This document shows positions 1-12,940 of a stretch of 64,000 bases of DNA, one piece after another. Below the pieces are notes generated by a model that had not been told where the DNA came from, searched no databases, and worked only from the letters and a program-made list of their open reading frames with translations. The translations under genes and the position numbers were made by a program. The DNA is from Elysia chlorotica (taxonomy: Eukaryota; Mollusca; Gastropoda; Plakobranchidae). Location of the stretch: positions 1,071,360 through 1,135,359 of the forward strand of contig RQTK01000013.1 in assembly GCA_003991915.1 (NCBI GenBank), written 5' to 3'. The number at the start of each line of letters is the position of its first letter. Position 1 is the stretch's first letter.

Positions 1-2528
1 AAAATATGCTGTAGTATTAATTAACTTGAGATAAATAAAAGCTATAAAGAATATACGGCAGGGATATGTATTGAAATTTCTAGATGAAGTTTATTTCTAT
101 TGTCAGGGATGCTCTCCTGATTGTTCACTTTTTTGGAGTGTCATTGAAACCTTGACTATACACTATATACACAGATTTTTATAATTTTCTTGGTCAGAAA
201 AGTGAATGAAGATACCCAAACAATTTTCATATGTGTGGAAAAAATTTATATAAAATTGAAGAAATATTAAATGTTTGGGCTTCTGTTTTTATCAGAAGAA
301 ATAGGTTCCTGGTTATACAACTTATAACGAATGTTTCGCATGACCAAAGTTGACTATCAATCATTTGTTAGGAAATTTTTTTGAATGCTTGTCTTATTGC
401 ATAACTTTAAAATGTTTTTTGTTCTTGGAAATGAAAACTTACATGTATTTGCATCTTGTTTTAAAATACTGAAATTTATTTTTGGGGTAGAATATTTTTG
501 TGTGGTGAAGAAAAAAGTGCAGGGCAAGCTGTAGAAAAAAAAATGTTTCTCAACCAAAACAGTGTTGCAGTGTTGTTTGTTGCTTCATTTTTGTAATTTA
601 TATTTTCCAAAACGTAAACAAAATTCATGAAGTATTGTTTTTTGTATGATATATAGATATGTAACTGATAACTCTTTATGTTACACATAAAAAGAAGCTA
701 ACTTTGAATTTTTTTAAGGGGCGATATATATCTGAGAATACTATCTCTGATTGTTTGATCATAGACTTGCTATGAAACACCACTTTCTCAATTAATCAGC
801 ACTTAAAACCAGGCGTAGTATAATAAAAGCTAAAACCAAAGAACATCCATCACCTATAACTTTACATGTTTCAAACGAAAGACAAAAGCTACTACAATTA
901 CAAAAGCACTGCACTATTGAGAGCCATTGAAGAAGAAGCATGCATACTATTACGAAGCAACTCTGGGAAATTTGATAAGTGTAAACACATCCCCAATCTA
1001 CCTTAAATTTAAAGTTTCATGTTCGACTTAAACTTCAAAAATAAAAGAAATAAAAATCATCCAATCTAACCAAATCTCATAAAATATATAACTGATTACA
1101 TGACTGTATATACAGTAGTCCACACGTTTAACGACATCTTGAATAACGAGAACTGTTGGAGTAACAAGAGTTTAAACATTTTCATTTTTCCCTTTATTTG
1201 CGCCCTTTAATTTATTTTGGAAATAACGAGAGCTGAATTCAGATACCCCTGCTAATAACTAAAAGTTTAAGAATTAATCTTCCTTAAATAGAATGAATAC
1301 AAAATTCAGAAGGTGCCAAATAGTAAAATATTATTCTGGCACCAAAAACGTACACACATGTCCCAATCCATGACTCTCCCCACACCTTCCCCTTGTCGCC
1401 GCTGACAAAAGTGACAACCCCACCCTTCCCCTACATGAACGTAACTCTTGTTCTGTTATCAAATAATAGCTAATTTGCTACAGATGGGACTTTATAATTG
1501 AACGATACTGGTAAGTTTTATCCCCTTGCACAACGAAACTCATAAATTTAATTAAGGTAGTACCTATGTAACTCGCTATTCTGGTAAATAGTAAAACAAT
1601 AGAAACAAGAGGCCACATAAAGACATAGGGTATGTATGAAAGATAGATCTAGATATAATCTGTCGTCTCACGCCCAAACACTCTCTATCAATAAGGACTG
1701 TAAAAATCTCTAACTTATTTCACTTGAAAGAAAATTTTCTGTGTGACATTATGAGAAAATGCCCGTTTTTAAAGTATTTTATATGCAGTAGTATCAAGTT
1801 TACATTAACTTTGACTCCCTCCAGGAGGAGAAAAAAAAATCAAATGTTTGTTCTTTAATCGACACATATTCAAATCGTTGCATTAAAAAATGAAACTTCA
1901 ATCTGCAAATGGAAGATCAGAAAAGGCATCTTTAGCATGTCTTTACAGTATAGCAAAATAGTTGTAGAAAAGTTGTAATGGTACTTATACTGTATGTAAA
2001 TCATTGAGGCAAAGTTTACCACCATTTTTTAAAATCTAATTACTGTGTAAACAATACTGTAATATTATTATCATAATCATCCTTATATATTAATTATTAT
2101 CTTTTTTGCTTTAAAGTAAACCAATTTTGGACAAAAACTGTATCAGTGAGAAAAAGAACACCAAACCAAAAATTCATAGTTTTTTTTTTCATTTTTCTTT
2201 TGTTTATTATTTTTTTTTCACGCATCATATGTGAGGATTCCAGCTTTAATTCTTGGAGACAATATTTTTTCCTTAAAGTAAATCTATAAATATAGGATTG
2301 GAAGGTCTTTAACTTTCTTTTACCGTTACCAAGGCTTATAGTAACAATATTGTACTTTATAACATTCTGACTGTTCCTGTGTAGGTTTTACCATGCTGCC
2401 TCACATACAATGAAAATCACATATTTTATGCAAGGAAACAATAAATCAATGATCATTATACTAGATACAAAAAATCATATAACAAAGAACAAAACAATAT
2501 CTAAAAAAAAAAATAGAGAAAGCAAAGA
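1..2528. other. AT-rich flank downstream of CPSF4
   Basis: No coding exon is recognised here. This is the 3' side of the minus-strand CPSF4 gene, so it should contain that gene's 3' UTR and polyadenylation site. At 1113 a stretch starting CAGTAGTCCACACG after a TA resembles the left end of the pogo/Tigger-like elements seen elsewhere in the window, but no matching right end was found. Confidence 0.5.
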
Positions 2529-5500
2529 TCAAGGATTGGGAGGAGGATTTGAAAACTTTGCTGCTGACAGGAAAGCCAAATGACCCTTTGGACATCTGTT
2601 TGCAAAATGTCCCTTTTCTCCACACTGAAAAAGTAAGAAAAGTTAATTACTAATAATAGGTAAAAGAGATAAGGTACAACTACATATTGTAATAATATTT
2701 TATAATAAAAGTCATTCTTTAATCATTGAAATCTCTTTAATTTTTTTTTTTAAGTAACCCCCCCCCTTAAAAAAAAACAACCCCCCAACAAAACATAACC
2801 AAAACAAGGAAAAACAAAACACTTTTATCTCACAACAGAAGCATCTTGGCTACTGTCAAATTACAAGCTATGTTTTCACAAAATTCAATCAGTTCAGTCC
2901 ATCATTCATATAAAAAAGGTAAACAATAAAAACAAAAACAAGTTATTGTGGTAGTCCTTCATTTTTCAATTCAATACAATTATGATGTAAGAAAATGTTT
3001 GTATATAAGTCTCTGAGAGCAAAGACATTGAGATGTCAAACTATTAAGAAGCTATGTTTATGTAGAATATAAAAGTCTTTGAAGCCAAATACACCTACCT
3101 ATGGTATGAGTATTCATCTAAATGGAGGAAACATGAAACGCATTGAAACTTGCTCAGCCATGCTTAATAGTAGGCCCTACAGTACACAAATTAACTTTTT
3201 TATTTGTAAGTAAGGTTTCACCCTTCTAGTACTACAAGGCAGTACTTTTCTATAGTTCTTTGCTGGCGGCAGAACTTGTGATTTGAATTCAACTAAATCT
3301 AATTGAAAACATTTCAAATGGTTTGCTGGATCCAAGGTTCTACTCATATCATTTAATTAAATAAAAAAAAAAACACAAATTCTTTTCTGTTTGCAGAATA
3401 CAGGGTGTTCTTTAGTTATACATTTGTTGGATTTAAGGTATACCATCCTGTATTCTTTTGAAGTACCACTTCATGCAGAAATCACCTTTGGCAAATAAAC
3501 ATACCTTCAAATAGGCTAAAGCATATCTCGTAAAATGAAAGTTTACCATCTGTACGAGATGAAAATCTTTTAAGGTACTTCAAAATAAAACAACAACAAA
3601 ATTCAAATCATAAATCAGTGAATCAGCCAATGCAAATACCTTGTAGCATGTAATCTGATCCAGGGGTCGCCTTTCTCTTACTGTTGGCATTTGTTGCGAA
3701 TGATGTTGTGAATGTTGATGATGATAAGTAGGAGCAACCTGTGTTGAATGTGTCATATGATCACCCAGCACATGCGGTACCTAAAAGAAAAGCAATTTAA
3801 ATTATGTATTAACAAAAAAAAATAGTTAAAATCATCAAAATTCCAATTAAGATAACTCTAAATATTATTTTTGTTTCTGAAAACACAAATATGACTTAAC
3901 AGCTTGGGGAATTAGGTCTGAAATAACTTTTTTTTTTTAATGTGGTATCTTTTCATTCAGGTTGTAGAGTAAAGAGAATGCCTAAAGAAAAGTAAAGCCA
4001 ATATGTTGAGTTCAAATTCATGCTCTGAGCTCTTTCTAAACAAAGTAATAAGAAAAGAAAAATACGAAAGCTTGCATTAAAATTTTTTTTTGGTGTAGGA
4101 GATAGGTTTGCCCAGTAGCTTAGAAAAGGGGTGAAGTTAAATACATTTTACACGAATCATAAAAAAAAGGAGTTTGAACATGCTTCTTTTTCCCATTCTT
4201 AATATGAATTCTCAAAACACCTGACATGGAAGACTTGCTCTCTAAAATAATGATATTGAAATAATTTTGATTATGATACAATTTTTGACAAGTTTGAATT
4301 TTCTCCCATAATGGCTTAAAAACGTTTTACTTTTAGGTTTAAGTCAAGCACCTACTTTTGCAGAGTGGCACTGAATTGCCTTGTGGCCAGGCTGCATGCA
4401 CAGGTGACACACTATGTTCTGCTTTTTCTGAGCGAAGACAGGGTCAGGCTCTGGAATCTTGAAAGTTGGACTGTTTAACACACACACACAAAAAGGGAAA
4501 GATGTCTTTAACTCAGAAATAAATGGGGAAAATGTCTCCACAATCTTTCCTGTTTATTTAAAATTTTGTAAAATTAAGTATCTTTGAAAATAACATGACA
4601 TTACCAATCACTCTTCTAAAAAAAAGAAAAACCACAAAAAACAAACACTGACTAATATGTGAAAAATTATAAATACAATTTTACATGTGCATGTAGTCCT
4701 ACTTATACATAGCACAATAATTTTTTATTATCTACTTATCTTTTTTTTCTTCAAATTTTTTATTCCTTCCTAAAAATAGATAGAAAATAGATATTCACAT
4801 GATCAAAAATATTTTTGAAAGAGCTTTAACACAAAAAACTTTAAAAATGGTGTTGGTATATTATATGTTTCTTATTTTAAAGATAATAATGTAATGACAT
4901 GTATACTTTTATTTCACCTGTATTCTCAACTTTAACCACTTACTGAACATATTTGCAGTTTGGCCCATCTAAGCAAAATCCATTCAAGTAACATTGACAA
5001 ATTACTCTTCTAACATGACGATTTTTGCAATTGGGTCCTGAAAATACATTAAGAATATAAAAACAATAAATCAAAACCAACACCCCTTAAACTGAGTATA
5101 TAAGCATTTACATTTAATCATCTCTATTCCTTATCACAAATTTTTTAAGCAACCTAGAGCTTAACCAAGATAAACTAAAGGCACCAGAATATTAATCTTA
5201 AATCTACATTCAAGAATATGTGCATACATATTTTATATCCATTGTACATATTTTAAAAAAATCCCAATTTTCAATTGAAAAGAAAAAAAAAGAAAAATGA
5301 AAAGCACATATACTCTTCTGTTTGTATTCTGCCAAGCTTTAAATTTCTTATTAAAGTTAAATTTGTCACAGCATAACGTATCAAGTATAAGAAGTTTATT
5401 TTTATTCTCAGAGTAGGCTTGCATAGGTTGTTGTTTTTTTTAAGCCAGCAGATGAGATTTTCCTTTACAATCTTTCTTCCCCCAAGGAAGAGACGTTATA

Positions 5501-8500
5501 AAACACATTAAAATAATTAACAGACTACAATCTTATTTGTAATGAAAAATCATACCATGTCGACAAAACCCTCTGTCATACCACGGACAGTCCCTAACTT
5601 TGTTTTCTGGATCTATGTGAAGAAATGGGCACTCTTTGTTGTTGCATTGTCCTGTTTTGGAAAAAGAAGACATACTTTAATTAATATCTCTATATACATA
5701 TTTTGAGATTGGGCCTTGAAATAAAAAAAAAAAAATACCATAATGACTGCGTCAACAGCAGCTTACTTTTCAAAATTTCACTGCATGTAGCTGCAGCAAA
5801 GATGTTCTTGAAATGTAGCCATATGCATCCGCATATACTTTGACAAGGACGACTTGCAAAGAAATGGTCTTTCTAGATGCTCAAGCTATCTTACAACATT
5901 CTGCATCACCCTGCCCAAAGCACCAGCAGTTTCTTCACCTTACCATATATATCACATGGGCCGAGCTGAAAAGGATCAGCCAGAACCAAGTTTAGTGGAG
6001 GGGATTTGCTGCGGCCCTATGCTCAACAGGGATTGAGAGGCTTAAACTAAAACTATAGTGGACTCTAAGACAAATGTCCTGGACAAATTTGCCAAAGCTT
6101 AGCTTGACATTTATGCAGTGAAAGGAGGGTCCTAGAAATCACTCTAAAGAAACAAAGAATCACTTAATCACTTTCTTATAGAACCATACTACAACACGAC
6201 AATCCTATGATAAAAACTTATCACTTATCCTTGAAACTTACCATATTTAGAAAAGAAAAAGCATTCAGGCATTTTCGTCATGTCAAACTCATGGAGAAAT
6301 TCACAATCATCTCCTTTCTTGCACAAACCACGCAGCCAGTGTTTGCATACTACAGTTCTGTCTCCTTTTATATGTCTGTAAGGACAAGCTGAGCCCTTGT
6401 TGCAGACAGATGTCAAATAGTATGTACATATGGCTGCACCTGATTCTGTAATTAATAAATAAAACAGTTCAAATAATCCATTAACATAGAAACAAAAAAG
6501 CAATTTAAGTCAAAGGGTTGGTTTAGACAACACAAAAAAAGAGTATTTTGTCAGAAAAAACAAGCTAAATGGGCCTATAAGTTGTAACCTATATTAACCC
6601 AAAATTGATCCAAACTTCACATTTTCAATGAGGCAGTAGAAACCACTCTTGACTCCCAAGCACCTCGAACCACGCGGACATACCCCAGCGACAACATGCG
6701 CCATGGTTCTCTGAGAGCATACTGGAAACGAAAAAGAAAAGGCGAGCAGCCGAGAGAGCGTGGCTTAAGTCAGGACTTCAAGTTCACCAGGAAATCTTCG
6801 CTGCGGCATGTAAAAATGTTAATTCTCTTGTAAAGGATGCGAAGAGAAAACATTTCTTAATAGTTTTAAATCCCTAAAAACGTGCAAGAAATTATTTAGC
6901 CTAACAAACGAACTTACTGGGAAATCTTTACAAAAAAGCATTAATGGCGGAAAAGACAGATGTGAAGATTTTGCTTTGTTTTTTTTACACTAAGATAACT
7001 AAAATTCAATGTGAACTAGAGCGTATAGTTTGTGCTGACAAAACTGTTTTGCCAGTATTCTGTGGACAAAATTTAGATAATTTCCAAATTGTATCACCAG
7101 AACAAGTTCGATGTACAATACTTGGGTTCTCTAACAAATCATGGGATTTAGATCCTATACCTACTGATCTTCTTAAAAAATGTTTGCAAACAAGTCTTAT
7201 TGATCATATCTTTAACCAGTCTCTCCAAAACGGTGCTGTTCCAGATTCATTTAAAAATGCTGTTGTTAATCCGTCGTTGAAAAAATCAAATCTCGATGAA
7301 TCTAACCTTCAGAATTACCTAGCTGTTTCCAATGTACCTGTCTTATCTAAAGTTTTGGAAAAACTTGTTTCGTCCCAATTGTTTAGACATCTTGAAAAAC
7401 ATAAACATACCGGTCAGGTCATAGCACGGAGACAGCACTTCTTAAAGTGGTAAATGATATCCTTAACATTGCTGACAGCAATTCCGTCTGTCCTCTTGCT
7501 ATGCTTGATCTGTCTGCAGCCTTTGACACAATAGATTATGATATTTTATTTTTGAGACTCCAAAATCTTTATGGAATCTCTGGGACAGCACTGAAATGGT
7601 TTAAATCATATTTTAGCGATCGATTTCAGGCTCTGAAAATAGGATCAGAACGGTCTGAATGGAGACATTTTAAGTACGGGGGTCTGTGCTTGGTCCAGTT
7701 ATTTTTACTCTTTAAATCCAACCATTGTCAATTATTTTAAACAAATTTTATGTTTTACCACATGTATGCGGATGATACGCAGATCTATATTGGTTGCTGC
7801 TATAAAAATTTACAAACAGCCATTAATAACATCGAAAATTGTATTAAGGAGGTAAAACAGTAGATGAACTTATATGCTAAAAATAAATGACGAGAAAATG
7901 GAAATCATAATTTTTGGTCGGGGCTCCATTTTATAAAAAATCGGAAACCCAGTCGTTAATATTAATGGTACCCAAATCACTTCTTGTAACGTAGTAAAGA
8001 ATCTTGGTGTTAAATTATACAGCGAAATGTCAATGGTTCCACAAGTAAATAATCTTTGCAAAAGTATCTATTTTCAAATATGCAACATTTCCTCTATACA
8101 ATCTTTTTTAACAACGAGCGTTACAAAAACATTAATGACATATTTAGTGTTATCAAAACTCGACTATTGTAACAGCTTACTAGCAGGCCTTCTGATAAAA
8201 CTCTAAATAAATTACAGATTGCCCAAAATAACGCTGCTAGGGTAATCTATCGGAGTAAAAAACGAGACCAAGCCAAATCTATTTTATATGAGTTGCATTG
8301 GCTTCCCATTAAAGAGCGCATTAAGTACAAAATAGCCCTTACTTGTTTTAAATGTTTAAATGGCACAGGCCCTGGGTACCTCAGTGAAGCACTCACTGTT
8401 TATGTGCCAAATAGATCACTTAAATCCTCAGCAGACACAAAAGTTCTTATTGTCCCCCGTAAGAAATATCAAATGTTTGGGGAACGTTCATTTTCTTGCA

Positions 8501-9513
8501 TAGGTCCAAACATTTGGAATAATTTACCAAACCATATACGCAATCTTGAGGATGAACAAACTTTTTAACAAAAACTTAAGTATCATCTTTTTTTAAACAC
8601 CTACTCAAAGATATAGAACGCAATCGATTTGTAGTTTTTTAATTAAATAATTTTTATTTTATTTATAACTACTCCAGTATATACTTTATACACATATTTA
8701 TTTTATCAGATATAAATTTACTGAGCTTAAACCTTATACATAACAACCCCATGCTTTCATCTTACAATTTTAAGGTTAAATTTAGATTTCGTTGATATAT
8801 TCTATTTATAAAAATGTCTTTGACAAAACATAATTTACATCTTTAATCAACATGTGTAAATGAACATGTGTGTGTATATGTGTGTGTATATGTATGTGTA
8901 TATATGTTTATGTATGTACATGGATACTGTAGATACAATGATTGTTTATGATTGTTTAAACAAATTCTTAATACACACGTATTAACTTTTAGGTGATATG
9001 TCTTGTCCCTTTCTTAGTTTCTAAAGTATTATTATTTATTTGATTTTTTTTACTGTTCTGAATGTCATATATTTCATACTTATACATTTTTTAGTCCACC
9101 ACTAAGGTTTTTATTTCCATGTTTTAATAATGTTACCTGCATAGAGCACCACCTTTGTGTAGTGGTTATGCGCGATATAAAAACTATGTATTATTATTAA
9201 TGTATGTTCTACACTATTTTATCATGAGTAAACTATAGTACATTCTTTCTGACTATCTTATTCAGGCATTTATCCTGTTTATTTTTCATAATGAACCTGA
9301 ATGACAAAATTTAAAAATTATGTAGTCTCCATTCACTTGAAGCAATAAGATCTTCCTGCGTCTGTTAGACTTTCTAGAACCATATCAATCACATTGTGAT
9401 ATTTCTTGTCCACATCACTCTTAACGCCATCTGTTCTTTCCTTTTGAAGTGAAGTGAAGTGTGTAACATAAAGATTTATGAACGAAATATGAAAAGAAAG
9501 AGTAAGTGTGTGA

Positions 9514-9570
<57 letters not shown>

Positions 9571-12500
9571 TTTTCCCCAAACTTAATCACTTAATCTGAG
9601 AGAAGATATTTTCGCTAATAACATCGACTAATGAAAATGTGCCTCTTTAAATCTTTTTGTGAACTAATAGCAATGGAAACAAGGGTCTTAGGGTGGAAAT
9701 TTAGAAACTATTTGACGGTACATAGTTACTAGGTGTAAATGTGTTTATAATAACTGAATCACAGTTTTTTTTATGAATGCAGTTATTACAGCGACCACAA
9801 GCAGAACAAATTTTTTTTTTTATGGGAGCAAGACAGTGTGATGACCCTTCCCTCTTCAATCCGCGGTGTACTGAGCACATCATTTGGATAACACCTAGAG
9901 CTGATGCTGAGGTAACATGAGATTGAGCTTATTAAAAGAAAAAAAATTATAGGTCAGCATTGGACCCCATGAACCAATTTAACCAGTTCAGCTAAGTTAG
10001 GAAAGGGTGGGTACTCCCTCAAAATAGTACATGTATTTTCTGGTAGCGACTTGGAGACGTAACAGCCTCATTAGACAGGTGGTGTCGATCGACGAGTCCC
10101 AGTTTGGCTTCGTCCCAGGCAGGGGCACAACAGATGCAATCTTCGTTGTCAGACAACTGCAGGAGAAATACCTAGCAGCCAACAAAAGACTTTACATGGC
10201 TTTTGTGGACCTGGAGAAAGCATTCGATCGAGTCCCTAGGAAAGTCATCTGGTGGGCACTGAGGAAACTTGGTGTAGAGGAGTGGACTGTGCGTCTGGTC
10301 CAGGGCATGTATGCAAATGCACGGAGTCAGGTCCGGGTAGGTGACGGTTACAGTGAAGAGTTTGAGGTGAAAGTTGGAGTCCACCAAGGTTCTGTACTCA
10401 GTCCACTGCTGTTTATCGTCGTTCTTGAAGCCCTTTCTCGTGAATTCCGATCTGGTGTCCCCTGGGAGGACCTTTATGCTGACGACCTAGTCATCATAGC
10501 GGAGTCACTTGAGGAATGTGTCAGTAGGCTGTTGACGTGGAAGGAAGGTATGGAGGAAAAGGGTCTGAGAGTGAATGCAAGGAAGACCAAGATCATGATC
10601 TGCGGTAATAACCTGGATCTTCTCCAGAACTCAGGCGAGTTCCCCTGTGCTGTCTGCTGCACTGGTGTAGGTAGCAACAGCATTTTCTGCAAAGGCTGCA
10701 AGAAGTGGGTACACAAGAAATGCAGCGGGCTGAAACGCCTGACGAAGGACTCAGATTTCAAGTGCAGTCGATGCCAGGGAACTGCGAGACCAATCGATGG
10801 CAGACCACAGAGTGAAGTCCAGGTGGGATCCGACAAGCTGGATGTCGTAGCTTCTTTCTGCTACCTGGGAGATATGCTCTCGGCAGCTGGTGGCTGTGAC
10901 CTTGCAACCACAACACGTGTGAAGACAGCTTGGAAGAAGTTTAAAGAACTACTACCAGTTCTTTTGTCTCGCCACCTCTCATACAAGACGCGGGGTCATG
11001 TGTACAGCACTTGTGTGCGGAGTGCAATGCTCCATGCTAGCGAGACATGGCCCTTGACCAAGCCAAACCTTCAACGCCTGCAGAGAAACGACAGGGCAAT
11101 GATAAGACAGATCTGCAATGTGAAACCAGAAGATGTGGCCACCACCAGGTCAAATGAGCTATTGACGCTTCTTGGCCTTGAGGACCTGAACCTCATTCTG
11201 AAGGAGAGGAGACTCAGTGGTATGGCCACGTGGAACGGTCAAGCGGAGCTATCAAGACAGCATTGGACATGCAAGTAACAGGAAGTCGTGGAAAAGGGAG
11301 ACCCAGAATGACATGGAAGCAGGTGACAGAGAGGGATCGGAAAGACTGGAAACTTTCAACAACTGATCCTCATGACAGAAACACCTGGAGATCTGGTGTG
11401 AGATCAGCCATGCGTGCAGCAAGCCAGCTACCTGGAAGGGGGTCCACTGATGTGGATGTACCTGCACGTTAATCAAAATACCGATGATGATGATGATGAT
11501 GCGGATGATACGCAGATCTATATTGGTTGCTGCTATAAAAATTTACAAACAGCCATTAATAACATCAAAAATTGTATTAAGGAGGTAAAACAGTAGATGA
11601 ACTTATATGCTAAAAATAAATGACGAGAAAACGGAAATCATAATTTTTGGCCGGGGCTTCATTTTATAAAAAATCGGAAACGCAGTCGTTAATATTAATG
11701 GTACCCAAATCACTTCTTGTAATGTAGTAAAGAATCTTGGTGTTAAATTAGACAGCGAAATGTGAATGGTTCCACAAGTAAATAATCTTTGCAAAAGTAT
11801 CTATTTTCAAATACGCAACATTTCCTCTATACGATCTTTTTTAGCAACAAGCGTTACAAAAACATTAATGACATCTTTAGTGTTATCAAAACTCGACTAT
11901 TGTAACAGCTTACTAGCAGGCCTTCTGATAAAACTCTAAATAAATTACATATTGCCCAAAATAACGCTGATATGGTAATCTATCGCTGGAGTAAAAAACG
12001 AGACCACGCCAAACCTATTTTATGTGAGTTGCATTGGCTTCCCATTAAAGAGCGCATTAAGTACAAAATAGCCCATACATGTTTTAAATGTTTAAATGGC
12101 ACAGGCCCTGGTACCTCAGTGAATCACTCACTGTTTATGTGCCAAATAGATCACTTAGATCCTCAGCAGACACAAAAGTTCTTGTTGTCCCCCGTAAGAA
12201 ATATCAAATGTTTGGGGAACGTTCATTTTCTTGCATAGTTCCAAACATTTGGAATAATTTACCAAAGCATATACGCAATCTTGAGGATGAACAAACTTTT
12301 TAACAAAAACTTTAGTATCATCTTTTTATCATCATGATTGTTTATGATTGTTTAAACAAATTCTTAATACACACGTATTAACTTTTAGGTAATATGTCTT
12401 GTACCTTTCTTAGTTTCTAAAGTATTATTATTTATTTGATTTTTTTTTTACTGTTCTGAATGTCATATATTTCATACTTATACATTTTTTAGTCCACTAA

Positions 12501-12880
12501 GGTTTTTATTTCCATGTTTTAATAATGTGTAGTGGTTATGCGCGATATAAAAACTATGTATTATTATTAATGTATGTTCTACACTATTTTATCATGAGTA
12601 AACTATAGTACATTCTTGCTGACTATCTTATTGAGGCATTTATCCTGTTTATTTTTCATATTGAACCTGAATGACAAAATTTAAAAATTATGTAGTCTCC
12701 ATTCACTTGAAGCAATAAGATCTTCCTGCATCTGTTAAACTTTCTAGAACCATATCAATCACATTGTGATATTTCTTGTCCACATCACTCTTAACGCCAT
12801 CTGTTCTTTCCTTTTGAAGTGAAGTGTGTGTAACATAAAGATTTATGAACGAAATATGAAAAGAAAGAGTATGTGTGTGA

Positions 12881-12940
<60 letters not shown>

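Noticed and set aside
6600-6640. IENVKF-like stretch on the minus strand as a candidate CPSF4 exon 1
   Set aside because: The frame ends within a few codons, and a clear exon 1 with the right phase and the PFPGMD end lies at 14699-14801.
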